Shown in pieces: positions 54,443 to 64,000 of a DNA stretch of 64,000 nucleotides (the first letter of the stretch is position 1; each line of letters begins with the position of its first letter). Both the position numbers and the translations under genes were made by a program. The notes under the pieces were generated by a model. That model worked only from the letters and a program-made list of their open reading frames with translations, had not been told where the DNA came from and did no database searches. The DNA is from Homarus americanus (lineage: Eukaryota; Arthropoda; Malacostraca; Decapoda; Nephropidae), in contig NW_024722158.1 in assembly GCF_018991925.1 (NCBI RefSeq), positions 1,434,586 to 1,498,585 of the forward strand, given 5' to 3'.

Positions 54443-56216
54443 AATTATAGTAACTTGTTAACTAATAATACCATATATGAGTTCACACAGCTTGTTAACT
54501 AATACCATATATGAGTTTACACAGCTTGTTAACTAATAATACCATATATGAGTTTACACAGCTTGTTAACTAATACCATATATGAGTTTACACAGCTTGT
54601 TAACTAATAATACCATATATGAGTTTACACAGCTTGTTAACTAATACCATATATGAGTTTACACAGCTTGTTAACTAATACCATATATGAGTTTACACAG
54701 CTTGTTAACTAATACCATATATGAGTTTACACAGCTTGTTAACTAATAATACCATATATGAGTTCACACAGCTTGTTAACTAATACCATATATGAGTTTA
54801 CACAGCTTGTTAACTAATAATACCATATATGAGTTTACACAGCTTGTTAACTAATACCATATATGAGTTTACACAGCTTGTTAACTAATAATACCATATA
54901 TGAGTTTACACAGCTTGTTAACTAATAATACCATATATGAGTTTACACAGCTTGTTAACTAATACCATATATGAGTTTACACAGCTTGTTAACTAATAAT
55001 ACCATATATGAGTTTACACAGCTTGTTAACTAATACCATAAATGAGTTTACACAGCTTGTTAACTAATAATACCATATATGAGTTTACACAGCTTGTTAA
55101 CTAATACCATATATGAGTTTACACAGCTTAACTAATAATACCATATATGAGTTCACACAGCTTGTTAACTAATACCATATATGAGTTTACACAGCTTGTT
55201 AACTAATAATACCATATATGAGTTTACACAGCTTGTTAACTAATACCATATATGAGTTTACACAGCTTGTTAACTAATAATACCATATATGAGTTTACAC
55301 AGCTTGTTAACTAATACCATATATGAGTTTACACAGCTTGTTAACTAATACCATATATGAGTTTACACAGCTTGTTAACTAATAATACCATATATGAGTT
55401 TACACAGCTTGTTAACTAATACCATAAATGAGTTTACACAGCTTGTTAACTAATAATACCATATATGAGTTTACACAGCTTGTTAACTAATAATACCATA
55501 TATGAGTTTACACAGCTTGTTAACTAATAATACCATATATGAGTTTACACAGCTTGTTAACTAATACCATATATGAGTTTACACAGCTTGTTATAATATA
55601 TGAGTTTGCTTGTTAACTAATAATGACCAGCTTGTTAACTAATAATACCATATATGAGTTTACACAGCTTGTTAACTAATACCATATATGAGTTTACACA
55701 GCTTGTTAACTAATACCATATATGAGTTTACACAGCTTGTTAACTAATACCATACATGAGTTTACACAGCTTGTTAACTAATACCATATATGAGTTTACA
55801 CAGCTTGTTAACTAATAATACCATATATGAGTTTACACAGCTTGTTAACTAATACCATAAATGAGTTTACACAGCTTGTTAACTAATACCATATATGAGT
55901 TTACACAGCTTGTTAACTAATACCATAAATGAGTTCACACAGCTTGTTAACTAATAATACCATATATGAGTTTACACAGCTTGTTAACTAATACCATAAA
56001 TGAGTTTACACAGCTTGTTAACTAATAATACCATATATGAGTTTACACAGCTTGTTAACTAATAATACCATATATGAGTTTACACAGCTTGTTAACTAAT
56101 ACCATATATAGTTTACACAGCTTGTTAACTAATAATACCATATATGAGTTTACACAGCTTGTTAACTAATACCATATATAGTTTACACAGCTTGTTAACT
56201 AATAATACCATATATG
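54443..56216. repeat. 34/37-bp satellite, about 50 copies
   Basis: The unit is ACCATATATGAGTTTACACA plus GCTTGTTAACTAAT, with or without an extra AAT. The two lengths alternate in runs. A damaged stretch lies at 55590-55640. CATAAATGAG and GAGTTCACAC variants are scattered. Confidence 0.95.
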
Positions 56217-57110
56217 ACATTTTAAGCCTTAATAGTTTGGCCATTTAGAAAGTGTTTTATCAGTGAACGTAGCAGTTGGTTATGAACGACATCATTAACA
56301 AATAACAATACACAGCTCTTATGACACATGGCAGGGAATGGAATATGAATGCAAGACTATGAACCCAACATGTCCTCCTTAGCTCTCAGTGAAAGTTTTC
56401 CACTAACCTGAACTTTTAACAGTGAAGGAAAACATATTTATATTTTAGCACAAAAACAAGAAAATCATAAAGAAAAAACAGTTGAGATGATAAAATTATG
56501 TTAGGTGAGATGATCTAAAACAATCCACAATTATTAAAAGAAATTGACGAGATTGGTGAGAGTAACGTGACTTATACTTATAGACTGACAGACACACCAG
56601 CCTGACACAAAAAGTTCACTAACCAGAGAGTGAGATACTGTACTGTATACATGACATAACATGACTTGACATGACATGACATAACATAAACTTAGAAATG
56701 TAATGGGAAACTTTGAAAATGTTTACTACCAAAAATGGATGAGGATAAGGAAGACTTGACTGTCCTGACCGACAATGTTTGGTGTGAAAGGAATATTTTT
56801 CAATTGCAGTTTAACGTAGCCAATGACTAATCCTAGTTCACTTTTGATTGTTGATTTTAGATTTAAATACTATAACTTACAGAACCAGAAAGATTATAAT
56901 TTTAATCAATCAAATACATCATAAAACATTATTTGTTGAGGATGAGAAGATAAAGAGGTAGTGTGCGGTAGTAACAAAATACTCGGTGTTAAGCAGCAAA
57001 GTACTGCAGGCATTAACTGCTTCCTGCCAACATTATCATAGACACTTGGAGCTGTAGTGGGCCACCTACATGGAGCTTTGGACGGAGGGAAATGGATCAA
57101 CTTGATGACA
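56217..57110. other. NAXD 3' flank, no other gene
   Basis: AT-rich. A short ACATGAC/ATAACATGAC run at 56649-56690. Bases 56900-57113 should include the NAXD 3' untranslated region; AACAAATAATG on the - strand (about 56930) is the nearest polyadenylation-like word. Confidence 0.4.
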
Positions 57111-57113
57111 ACT

Positions 57114-58059
57114 TCATTTTGTCTTGCTAACAAAAAGTGATGTGAAAGCCTGACTGATAAACTGAAGCATGTCTGTGGTGAGAGCACCTCGACCACGTTG
57201 AGTGAAGGCCAGACCAGAAGCTCGACGGGTTAAGGCACAGGCACCCCAGGCAGCCACTACTGTGGGTGTGTAAGCTGGCTTCTCTTTTGAGGCAGTTGCT
57301 GTGCCAAATGCCCAGTAAAGCAAGATGGCAGCAGCCCCGCTAAGAACGTCGCCTTGGCCGCCGCATCGCCTGGGAGACCCGGGAATCTCGCAGGTGATTA
57401 CGATGTCACCAGACGCAATAATGTCTACGTTACCTTTACAAGCAATAGTGACACCTAATTTCTTAGCCACCTGCTGAACGTGATCTGGTGTAACGTGCTC
57501 GGCCTTCATGTCTCCCTTCAACACTGCTCTATACAGGCGAGCGAACTCCACTTTGTTTGGAGTGAGGATGGCATTGCTATATCCCTGTAGAGTATCATAG
57601 TTTTCATTGAGGTAGAAAAGAGCGTCGGCATCAATGATGAGTAACAACTGGCGATCCTTGGCTGCCTCAATCACGTGGCCCAAGGTTGCAAATGTCTGAG
57701 GCCGTCTACCAAGACCAGGGCCCAACACTAAGGCATGAAGACGAGGCAACCACTCGTCAATTTCTGACATTGGGTCGTTAGCGTCTAGCAGAGGATGGAC
57801 AATCAGCTCGGGCGAATATGACTTGAGGGGCACGGCTGCGTCGCGATGGCAGAAAATGTGAGCCAGATCTGCACCGATACGTAGAGCCGTCATGGCACAG
57901 AAGTAAGGGGCACCCGTGTACTCCAAGGATCCACCCATGATACCAATTCTACCGGCCTGACCCTTATGAGCGGCATAGGTCAGGGGTGGCACCACCTCTG
58001 ACACTAAGCTCGTTAACTGCGGCCCGTTGGTGGACATCCTGCGGAGTGCCCCAACACAC
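57114..58059 (-). CDS. NAXD: NAXD, ATP-dependent (S)-NAD(P)H-hydrate dehydratase, main exon
   Basis: Repairs NADHX and NADPHX, damaged hydrates of NAD(P)H, using ATP; partner of the epimerase NAXE, in cytosol and mitochondria. From ATG at 58037 there are 307 residues: GRIGIMGGSLEYTGAP (about 30-43), VLGPGLGR (104-111), IIDADALFY (134-142), ILTPNKVEFARL (157-168), and the phosphate-binding/catalytic CGGQGDVLSG (225-234). This covers the whole ribokinase-like (YjeF C-terminal) fold, and about 40 residues fewer than the human protein fits a missing N-terminus. A splice acceptor (TTTGTTTCAG) ends at 58060, and the frame stays open to it (CVGALRR before the Met), so a 5' exon, perhaps with a mitochondrial targeting peptide, lies upstream. 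The start given by the internal ATG may serve a cytosolic form. Confidence 0.93.
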
Positions 58060-58316
58060 CTGAAACAAATAACAGTATGAACAGTACAGAAGGAAATTTC
58101 CTAGAACTGTGATGAAAAGAAAATTTCTCAGAAAATGAAAGAAAAAGAAATGAAGTTGTGTAGTAAAAACCTGAGCCTTACAATACAATACAGTGTTGAA
58201 AAGAAAAGAAAATGGATGAAAAAGTTATAAAGAATACACAGACAAACGGATGATCACACGGTACAAATTAACTCTCGTGCATTATGACACAAATACTGTA
58301 GCTTCAAATCATTGTA
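58060..58316 (-). other. NAXD intron
   Basis: Starts at the acceptor of the main exon. AT-rich; the upstream NAXD exon is not recognised in the window. Confidence 0.45.
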
Positions 58317-59166
58317 CAGTGGTCCCTCGGTTAACAAGCACAATTCGTTCCAGCAGGTTGCTCGTTAACCGAAACCATTGTTAACCGAAACCATTGTTTC
58401 AATGGGTTTTTGGGTAATTGGTTCCAGCTCACCGAAAATTGCCTAAATTCAACAAAAAAGGTAGAAAAGTTCACTTTCTTTGAGGTGTGTATGTAGAAGG
58501 CTCCTGGATGATGATGATGATGGGAATTAGAATGGGGGTGGAGGAGAAGGAAGAAGAGAAGGCATTGGGGTGGAAGAGAAGTCACCCCATGGCACCATTT
58601 CACCCATAAAATTTTAGTTCTCTTGGTGTAATTCAAGATTATTTTCTTTAAATCAACACTGCACTGCATTATATATTGTCAATATGTAAAATAAATTTCA
58701 AAATGACCAATAATTTGCTTGGAAACACAGAAAAAAAGCGTTTAGTTGAAGAGTCTCAAGCAAGATGTTACCTCCACTGAAAACAGAGAGAGACTAACGC
58801 CTGTCTGGTGTATTAACAGGCTGGATGGCACGCCAGAAACTAGTTTCTTTACCTTCAATTATGTTCAATAATTGTTAAAATGACTAAAAAAGTTAATATT
58901 AAACTTTTAAAATTATTGAATAGTATAAACTTCTTGATATTTATTAAAATAGTAAGGAATTTAAGCCCTACAACCGATTACTGTATTGGCGGACTAATAC
59001 TACAGCTGGTGGACCGCCAAATGCAAGCGAAAACATGTTGAAGTAGGCTCGTAAAAAACTCGTTAATCGAGGGATTGCTCGTTAACCGAAGTTAAGAATC
59101 TTATGGAAGGTAAATCGTAAACCGAAATCTCGTTAACCGAGGCGCTCGTTAACTGAGGGATCACTG
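58317..59166. mobile_element. Tigger MITE family T1, full length, in the NAXD intron or 5' flank
   Basis: Ends CAGTGGTCCCTCGGTTAAC and TTAACTGAGGGATCACTG with TA on both sides; 850 bases, near the length of the copy at 12617-13475. Confidence 0.9.
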
Positions 59167-59458
59167 TATATCACTATTTGTATTGGTGTTATCAATCGCG
59201 CCATTAACTTAAAAAATTGGTCCCCCCCAAAAAATTTTCAAGATAATTGTGTCAAATTTTTGTGCATCATATGAGGGAAGCTTCCAGAAAGTACCAAAAC
59301 ATGGGTCAAGTCTCTCCGGCCATCAGTTTCCTCCTGTCAACCGTGGTGGTAGGTCACATTTGTCTCTATCTCCTCTCTCACCTTCCCCATAAATAGTCAT
59401 TTAAAAATTCCAAAGCCACTGTTGGACTGCTCATAAAATTCCACTTTTATAGCTAAAT

Positions 59459-59650
59459 ACAGTAATATCTCCGTTAGCTGGAATACCTCAAACCGGAATA
59501 CCTCAAACCGGGAAATCTCCGATAGCCGGAATTGAAATTTGCTCGGAAAATCGTTCCCAAAGCCGGAATGTTCCCTAAATTTCCAGCTTTAGGAAAAAAT
59601 TTTCCGACGTTGAAAATCGAGAGAATTTTCTGAAAATTTCTTGAATAACG
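59459..59650. mobile_element. Relative of the 53.4-kb MITE, partial
   Basis: CAGTAATATCTCCGTTAGC, ACCTCAAACCGGGAAATC, then GAATTGAAATTTGCTCGG. The right end is absent. Confidence 0.55.
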
Positions 59651-59894
59651 ATGAAAGTTTTTTTTATTTTCTTTTTTTTTGGGGGGGGGAAGACCTGACG
59701 CAATGTCAGGTGGAGGTAGGGTGGGAGATTAGTGGTCTCATTACTGACCTTCTGATGGCATGTCAGGTCACTCTTTCTTGGGTGGGGGATTAGTGGGTCT
59801 CATGACCTGAAGATGTCTTGAATAAACACGAAACCTAAAGTATTTTTAGGGAGATTGTGATAAGTATACACATAAATGAGCAAAGTTCTATCCC
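59651..59894. other. No gene; short inverted pair
   Basis: Contains two diverged copies of GATTAGTGG(G)TCTCAT (59728 and 59786); otherwise unremarkable. Confidence 0.35.
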
Positions 59895-60540
59895 TTCAAC
59901 ATTATATTACATAACATTTTAAAATATAGAGTGAGAAAGGAGAAAGAAGTGGTAACATGCACCAGTGTTGCCAAGCAATAAGCTCCTCAACAGCTGATCT
60001 TTTAATTCGCCACCGTGCAGTCACAACAAGATCCTCACTGGATGCTTGTTGTCTTAATTCCGGTGTGTATGTGTGTGTGTTTTGAGCTTGCCAAGCACAT
60101 TGTAAGATTTCTAGAAGTTGATGAAGAGTTTGTTCAGGAGTCAGGTGGTGAGGTGACATGCCAAGACACACATTAACAGCACTACTAAACCATTGTCTTA
60201 TAGCATTTTACATTATAATTTTTATTTTTAAATTTATTGATACTGTACATGATAACTCGACAGGGCTACTATTGCACTTAACAACTGATCAATGAATAAA
60301 CCAGGGCATATGGAGACACCTTAAACATGAGTCGTCACAAAGTTTTGAAAATGCAACCACATAAATTATCACAACCTGTACTTAAATGCACTAAGTTAAT
60401 TACTAAAATTATTATGTCTGGTGCAAACTAAGGGATGTTTATACTCAAATTATTCGCTATCTTAAAAGAATTTCAGGAATGCAAGTTATATTCTCCTAAG
60501 TCAAGTCAATGACATTTTATAAGGTTAACCTCTCATTGTG
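59895..60540 (-). repeat. Dispersed repeat R1, copy 3 (inverted)
   Basis: Reverse complement of 21640-22231. Here the - strand frame 59902-60171 is open for 89 codons (MSPHHLTPEQTLHQLLEILQ, then PELRQQASSEDLV and AVEELIAWQHW); the other copies have breaks in it. The peptide has a coiled, Gln/Leu-rich look. The family is not recognised. Confidence 0.7.
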
Positions 60541-60746
60541 AGCTAGTAAGAGGTTGAAGGATCCATTGAGGAGTAAAAGTGACCACGCCACGCCACCCCC
60601 TTCCCTTCACTGTTTGTCTAAAGTACTGACTCATTCATGATACTACAATACAATAATATTTATTTGTTTTTCATTAATTAGTACAGATATGTTACTGTAA
60701 TAATCTGTGCTTATTAATACCTGTACCCTTCATATACAATACAGTA

Positions 60747-61450
60747 CAGCTGTACCCCGCTTTACGCGGTTTCACTTTACGCGATTTCTCATATACGCGG
60801 TGTCTTGCCAGAACCGAACTTTCACTTTCCGCGGTTCATCTACCCATATACGCGCAGAGTGTCCGGCTTAATGCTATTTTTAGATTCGCCCCACCCGCCT
60901 GCTCCCTCCTCCCGCCTGGGCAAGCCGCGCGGTAAGGTTGCGCAGTGCATGTCTCTGTTGCGTTATCACTGACGTCATATGACGTATCGGACTGTGATTG
61001 GCCATGCATCCCTACCCTCCTCTGCTGCTAGCTGTAATTGGTTTAAAGTAATATGACGTGTCCACCCGGGGAGGGAGGGAGGGAGGAAAGACGACGCTTG
61101 ACCTAGCCGTGGCAGTTTCATCCCTCCAGGCCCCGTATGCCGACCCATCTCTTCTACTAACGTAAGTGTTACACTTAACTTTTAGTTTTCCTAACCTAAC
61201 CTTTATTTTTCCTAACTTAACCTTTATTTTTCCTAACCTAACCTCTTCTATATTAATTGTGTGTTCATATCGTCATAAAGTTAAGATAAAATTTTTACTA
61301 CAACATAGTTGTGTGTCGTCAAAAAGTGGAGTTTGGGGGCGGGCCAGTCTCTATTGGAATTAATCCCATATGTTCTGTTGTTCCATTTACGCGGATTTCA
61401 CTTTCCGCGGTACCCTGTGGGTTCAATTGACCGTGTAAATCGGGGTACTA

Positions 61451-61453
<3 letters not shown>
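60747..61453 (+). mobile_element. Tigger-type element with promoter-like interior
   Basis: Ends CAGCTGTACCCCGCTTTACG and (right) CGGGGTACTACTG, TA on both sides. Shares the CTAACGTAAGTG...GTCGTCAAAAAGTGGAGTTT part with 10.5, 26.5 and 27.7 kb. Unlike them it has a GC-richer part with a palindromic TGACGTCA (60970-60977), two inverted CCAAT boxes (ATTGG at 60997 and 61037) and three copies of TTTTCCTAAC(C/T)TAACC (61187-61240). Confidence 0.85.
60960..61045 (+). promoter_or_regulatory. Possible promoter-like cluster in a Tigger element
   Basis: A CRE-type TGACGTCA followed by CATATGACGTATC and two inverted CCAAT boxes 35 bases apart. The spacing resembles a TATA-less promoter; activity is inferred only from motifs. 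Confidence 0.3.

Positions 61454-61540
<87 letters not shown>
61454..61540. repeat. (TA)n microsatellite
   Basis: About 87 bases of pure TA beginning at the TA duplication of the Tigger element. Confidence 0.95.
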
Positions 61541-61542
<2 letters not shown>

Positions 61543-61544
61543 CC

Positions 61545-61737
61545 TTAAAGTTTTATCATTCTTGCGTTGCCTTGCCAAAGCTGAACTTTCACTACGTGGT
61601 TTTTTCCACAGCTACGCGGTGTGAGTGTCTGGCTCGGAATAGTTATTTGTCGTCAAAAAGTGGAGTTTGGGGGTCGGGCTGGGTTCTATTGGAATTAATC
61701 CCATATGTTCTGTTATTCACTTAACGCGGTTTTCATT
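61545..61737 (+). mobile_element. Tigger-type fragment
   Basis: TTGCCTTGCCAAAGCTGAAC, GTCGTCAAAAAGTGGAGTTT and CCCATATGTTCTGTTATTCAC followed by TTAACGCGG: the 3' part of the same family, without ends. Confidence 0.7.
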
Positions 61738-62026
61738 TGACTATTGGGCCTAGTCCGTGGCCCACCTGAGAACCACCCCGTGGCCCACCAGTTGAAGACC
61801 ACTGCGGGCCTATACTTATTGTACAGGGGCCCCATACTCTGGGCCCTATACCTATTGTACAGGGGCCCTTATGGTTGTGAATATATTACATAATGAAATA
61901 CTCGGTGTACACTTGAAACAAGGTTATACGCTGGCACGCTGCACGACATAAGTTTCAGTGGGCCCCCAGATACCGGTGGGCCCTAGGCCAATGGCCTACT
62001 TGGCCTATTGGTAAATCCGGCCCTGA
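61738..62026. mobile_element. hAT-like short elements, overlapping remnants
   Basis: At 61770-61805 GGCCCACCAGTTGAAGACCACTG is a typical hAT right end; at 61985-62024 GCCTATTGGTAAATCCGGCCCTG is another (CAGGGCCGGATTTACC inverted). GGGGCCC-rich words repeat between them. Left ends are not clear. Confidence 0.5.
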
Positions 62027-62044
62027 GTATAGTACAGTACTGTA

Positions 62045-62561
62045 CAGTATCGGGGTTCCCAAAGTTACGAATGGGTTCCATTCCTGAGGACGATCTTAAG
62101 TCGGAAATGTACATAAGTTGGAACACATGCTATGTGCATACCTGTACTTACAGAACAATGTTTAAAATTCCATTACTGTATATCATATCTTAAGTCATTA
62201 TATACATCTAAAATCACTTAATTCAAGAGAAAAGAAGAAATGGAATGACAAAAGCGAACAAATGAGAGTAAAAAATAAGTCATCAGGTAACAGGTAGCTA
62301 TCAAACAGGGAGGTACTGGGAAGACATTGGAAGCATGTGTTGTCTAATGGTAGACCCTGCTGCCATATGTGACCAAGTCCCAGGTTGATGATCTGACTTT
62401 CTGCCTCATTTACACACAATTGCAGGGTCTCAATTGTTTCTCTTACTATTGACAACACAACATACATATATTGTTTCTCACTTTTTATTTATTTTTTTTT
62501 CAGTTTTGTATTTCTTTATGGTTCTTTATTTTATTATTATTATTTTTTTTTAGTTCTATGA

Positions 62562-62635
<74 letters not shown>

Positions 62636-62824
62636 TACTACTACTACAGTACTACATATTCGCCCCCCCCCCAGGCCCCGATGTGGGTCAGTAACCTGTG
62701 CCCGGGTTGGCTAATCCCCGCAAAAAAATAAAAAAATAAATAAAACTGTAAATTTCAAGATTAACCTCGTTTGTATCGGCGGGCGTTCGTAAGTCAGACG
62801 TTCATAAGTCGAGGACCCCTACTG
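62045..62824. mobile_element. Tigger-like MITE family T2 interrupted by a SINE
   Basis: Ends CAGTATCGGGGTTCCCAAAG and (right) CGAGGACCCCTACTG with TA on both sides. Apart from the SINE at 62290-62735 it aligns with the 305-bp copy at 54059 in reverse order. Confidence 0.85.
62290..62735 (+). mobile_element. SINE-like element S1, full length
   Basis: Inserted in the T2 MITE between ATAAGTCATCAGGTAA and ATAAATAAAACTGTAAA, which are continuous in the 54-kb copy. It begins CAGGTAGCTATCAAACAGG, has GTAGACCCTGCTGCC, the CTTTCTGCCTCATTTACACA block, an ATT run (62560-62635), CCAGGCCCCGATGTGGG, and ends GGCTAATCCCCGC with an A-rich tail. The A tail gives the sense strand and suggests retroposition by a LINE. 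No clear A and B boxes seen. Confidence 0.85.
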
Positions 62825-62829
62825 TAATA

Positions 62830-63478
62830 CCTTGGTAAGTTTGTGATAAAATATCCTAGATAAGATGCTGGGAACACAAATATTTTGTTTTTGTTTTTTA
62901 ATGAAAATATGTACAGTACAGTAGTCTTATTCTCATCTTTTTTATTTTATTTTTACTTAAGTTAAAGTCAAAACAATAGTGAAGCCAGTGATGTATAAAT
63001 CATGAAGAAAAGAAAAATCTAATTATTTTGTGGAATAAATCTGGCTGCAGAACAATGACCAGACCTCACGTGAGTTGTCCCACGAGACTTTTGTTGTGGT
63101 CACGGAATCTTAAAAACATACCGTGTGCACGAGAGGGTTAATCAATCAAACACTTAAAGCAAATATAAATGCTGAAAATCTAGAGATTTGTTGGTGCAAC
63201 AATTAACATGAAGAATAAATACTTTGGGTCTATTTCACTTTTGTTAAGACTCGCTCATGTTATTGAAAAGTCCGAACAGGTTTGTATTTTCGTGACTAAA
63301 AAACTTGTACACTTGAACATTCATTTTTCCATCTAGCGAGCGGCCGTCTGATCACTGTCTGAGTGTCTGCATCACAAGTGTCTCATCATGATGTACAACA
63401 TTGCCCCAAACATTCCTTTCCTTGTTTTGTATATTTGTGCCAAGTCATATACAGTACTGCCAACTAACCTATATACAG
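62830..63478. other. No gene recognised
   Basis: AT-rich sequence with no supported frame. Confidence 0.35.
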
Positions 63479-63479
63479 T

Positions 63480-63925
63480 TTTTTTTTTTTTTTTTTACAG
63501 GGATTAGCCCACCCGGCACAGGTCACTGACCCACATCAGGGCCTGGGGGGGGACAAAAATTTAATAATAGTAATAATTCATAGTAAATAAAATTTATAAT
63601 AAAAAGTAAAATAAAATATTAATGGTAATAATAATAATAACACTGTGATAATAATAAATACAAAGAAATGCAGGAATGAAAAAAAATCAACAGTGAGAAA
63701 CGCTATATATATGTATGTTGTTTTGTCATGTAATAGAAACAATTGAGACCCTACAATTGTGTGTAAATGAGGCAGAAAGTCAGATTAGCAACCTGGGACT
63801 TGGTCACAATTTTCGTGATGCCATATGGCAGCAGGGTCTACCATTAGACAACACATTATGCTGCCAATATCTTCCCAGGCGGTAGTACCTCCCTGTTCGG
63901 TAGCTGCCTACCACCTACTACCTGT
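63480..63925 (-). mobile_element. SINE-like element S1, near full length
   Basis: Poly-T (A tail on the - strand), CAGGGATTAGCCCACCCGG, AAT run, TGTATGTTGTTTTGTCATG, GGCAGAAAGTCAGATTAGC, CAGCAGGGTCTACCATTAG and GTAGTACCTCCCTGTTCGG. Confidence 0.85.
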
Positions 63926-63929
63926 ATAC

Positions 63930-64000
63930 AGCTGCTCCCCGACTTACGACGGGGTTAGGGACCGACATCCAGGTCGTAAGTCGGAAATGCTTAAAAAACA
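63930..64000. mobile_element. Tigger-like MITE family T2, start, cut by the window end
   Basis: CAGCTGCTCCCCGACTTACG, then ACGGGGTTAGGGACCGACAT, like the element at 35345. Confidence 0.7.

Noticed and set aside
54443..56216. Regular array as a CRISPR or centromere
   Set aside because: No spacers; the array is far too short to call a centromere.
56640..56690. ACATGAC run as a regulatory element
   Set aside because: Short simple repeat without support.

Overview
This window is eukaryotic, from an invertebrate with a large, repeat-choked genome, most likely an arthropod and probably a decapod crustacean. That is inferred from the mix of CR1/L2/Jockey-like LINEs, a Penelope-like element, many pogo/Tigger and hAT short elements, TTAGG-type pentamers (the arthropod telomere motif), and two recognisable intron-bearing host genes. 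No bacterial features (operons, ribosome binding sites, CRISPR) are present. Host genes take up under 3 percent of the bases. Host genes: (1) the last three coding exons of a mitochondrial ABCB10-type ABC transporter lie on the + strand at 34833-35092, 41177-41278 and 41548-41674, with matching splice phases; one intron is 6 kb and packed with transposons. (2) The large catalytic exon of NAXD (ATP-dependent NAD(P)H-hydrate dehydratase) lies on the - strand at 57114-58059. (3) Three - strand exons at 26084-26223, 19865-19995 and 15003-15344 have consensus splice sites and compatible phases, and may form the 3' end of one unrecognised acidic, lysine-rich, probably nuclear protein. (4) A possible orphan terminal exon lies near 33.5-33.7 kb. 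Layout: 0-1 kb is a fold-back element with TTAGG repeats at its centre. 2.5-3.4 kb holds an uninterrupted Merlin-type (IS1595-like) transposase whose second catalytic Asp is Val. 3.9-7.6 kb is a three-level nest: a LINE tail split by a hAT element with a perfect 8-bp target duplication, itself split by another hAT element. 7.7-9.9 kb is a 30-bp minisatellite. 10-14 kb has Tigger-type elements. 15-26 kb holds the candidate host exons among SINE-like elements, hAT and Tigger elements, an AGTAC-type satellite and an almost complete reverse transcriptase (22.2-24.3 kb). 26-33 kb is nested Tigger elements, a tRNA-derived SINE, a Penelope fragment with an inverted second piece, TA microsatellites and a 99-base assembly gap. 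34-42 kb is the ABCB10 3' end. 42.3-46.6 kb is a 24-bp minisatellite of over 4 kb. 49-53 kb is a second LINE interrupted by a 1.6-kb element with CACTA...TAGTG ends that carries pieces of a widespread arthropod protein family of unknown function. 54.4-56.2 kb is a 34/37-bp satellite. 57-58 kb is NAXD. 58-64 kb is again Tigger elements, SINEs and an inverted copy of a repeat seen at 21.6-22.2 kb. There is no sign of genes working together beyond the exon chains named; the window is mainly a record of layered transposition. The most interesting points are the CACTA-ended element, the Tigger relics that keep only a PCNA-binding-like tail or only the N-terminal helix-turn-helix, the mutated but open Merlin transposase, and the unrecognised three-exon host gene.
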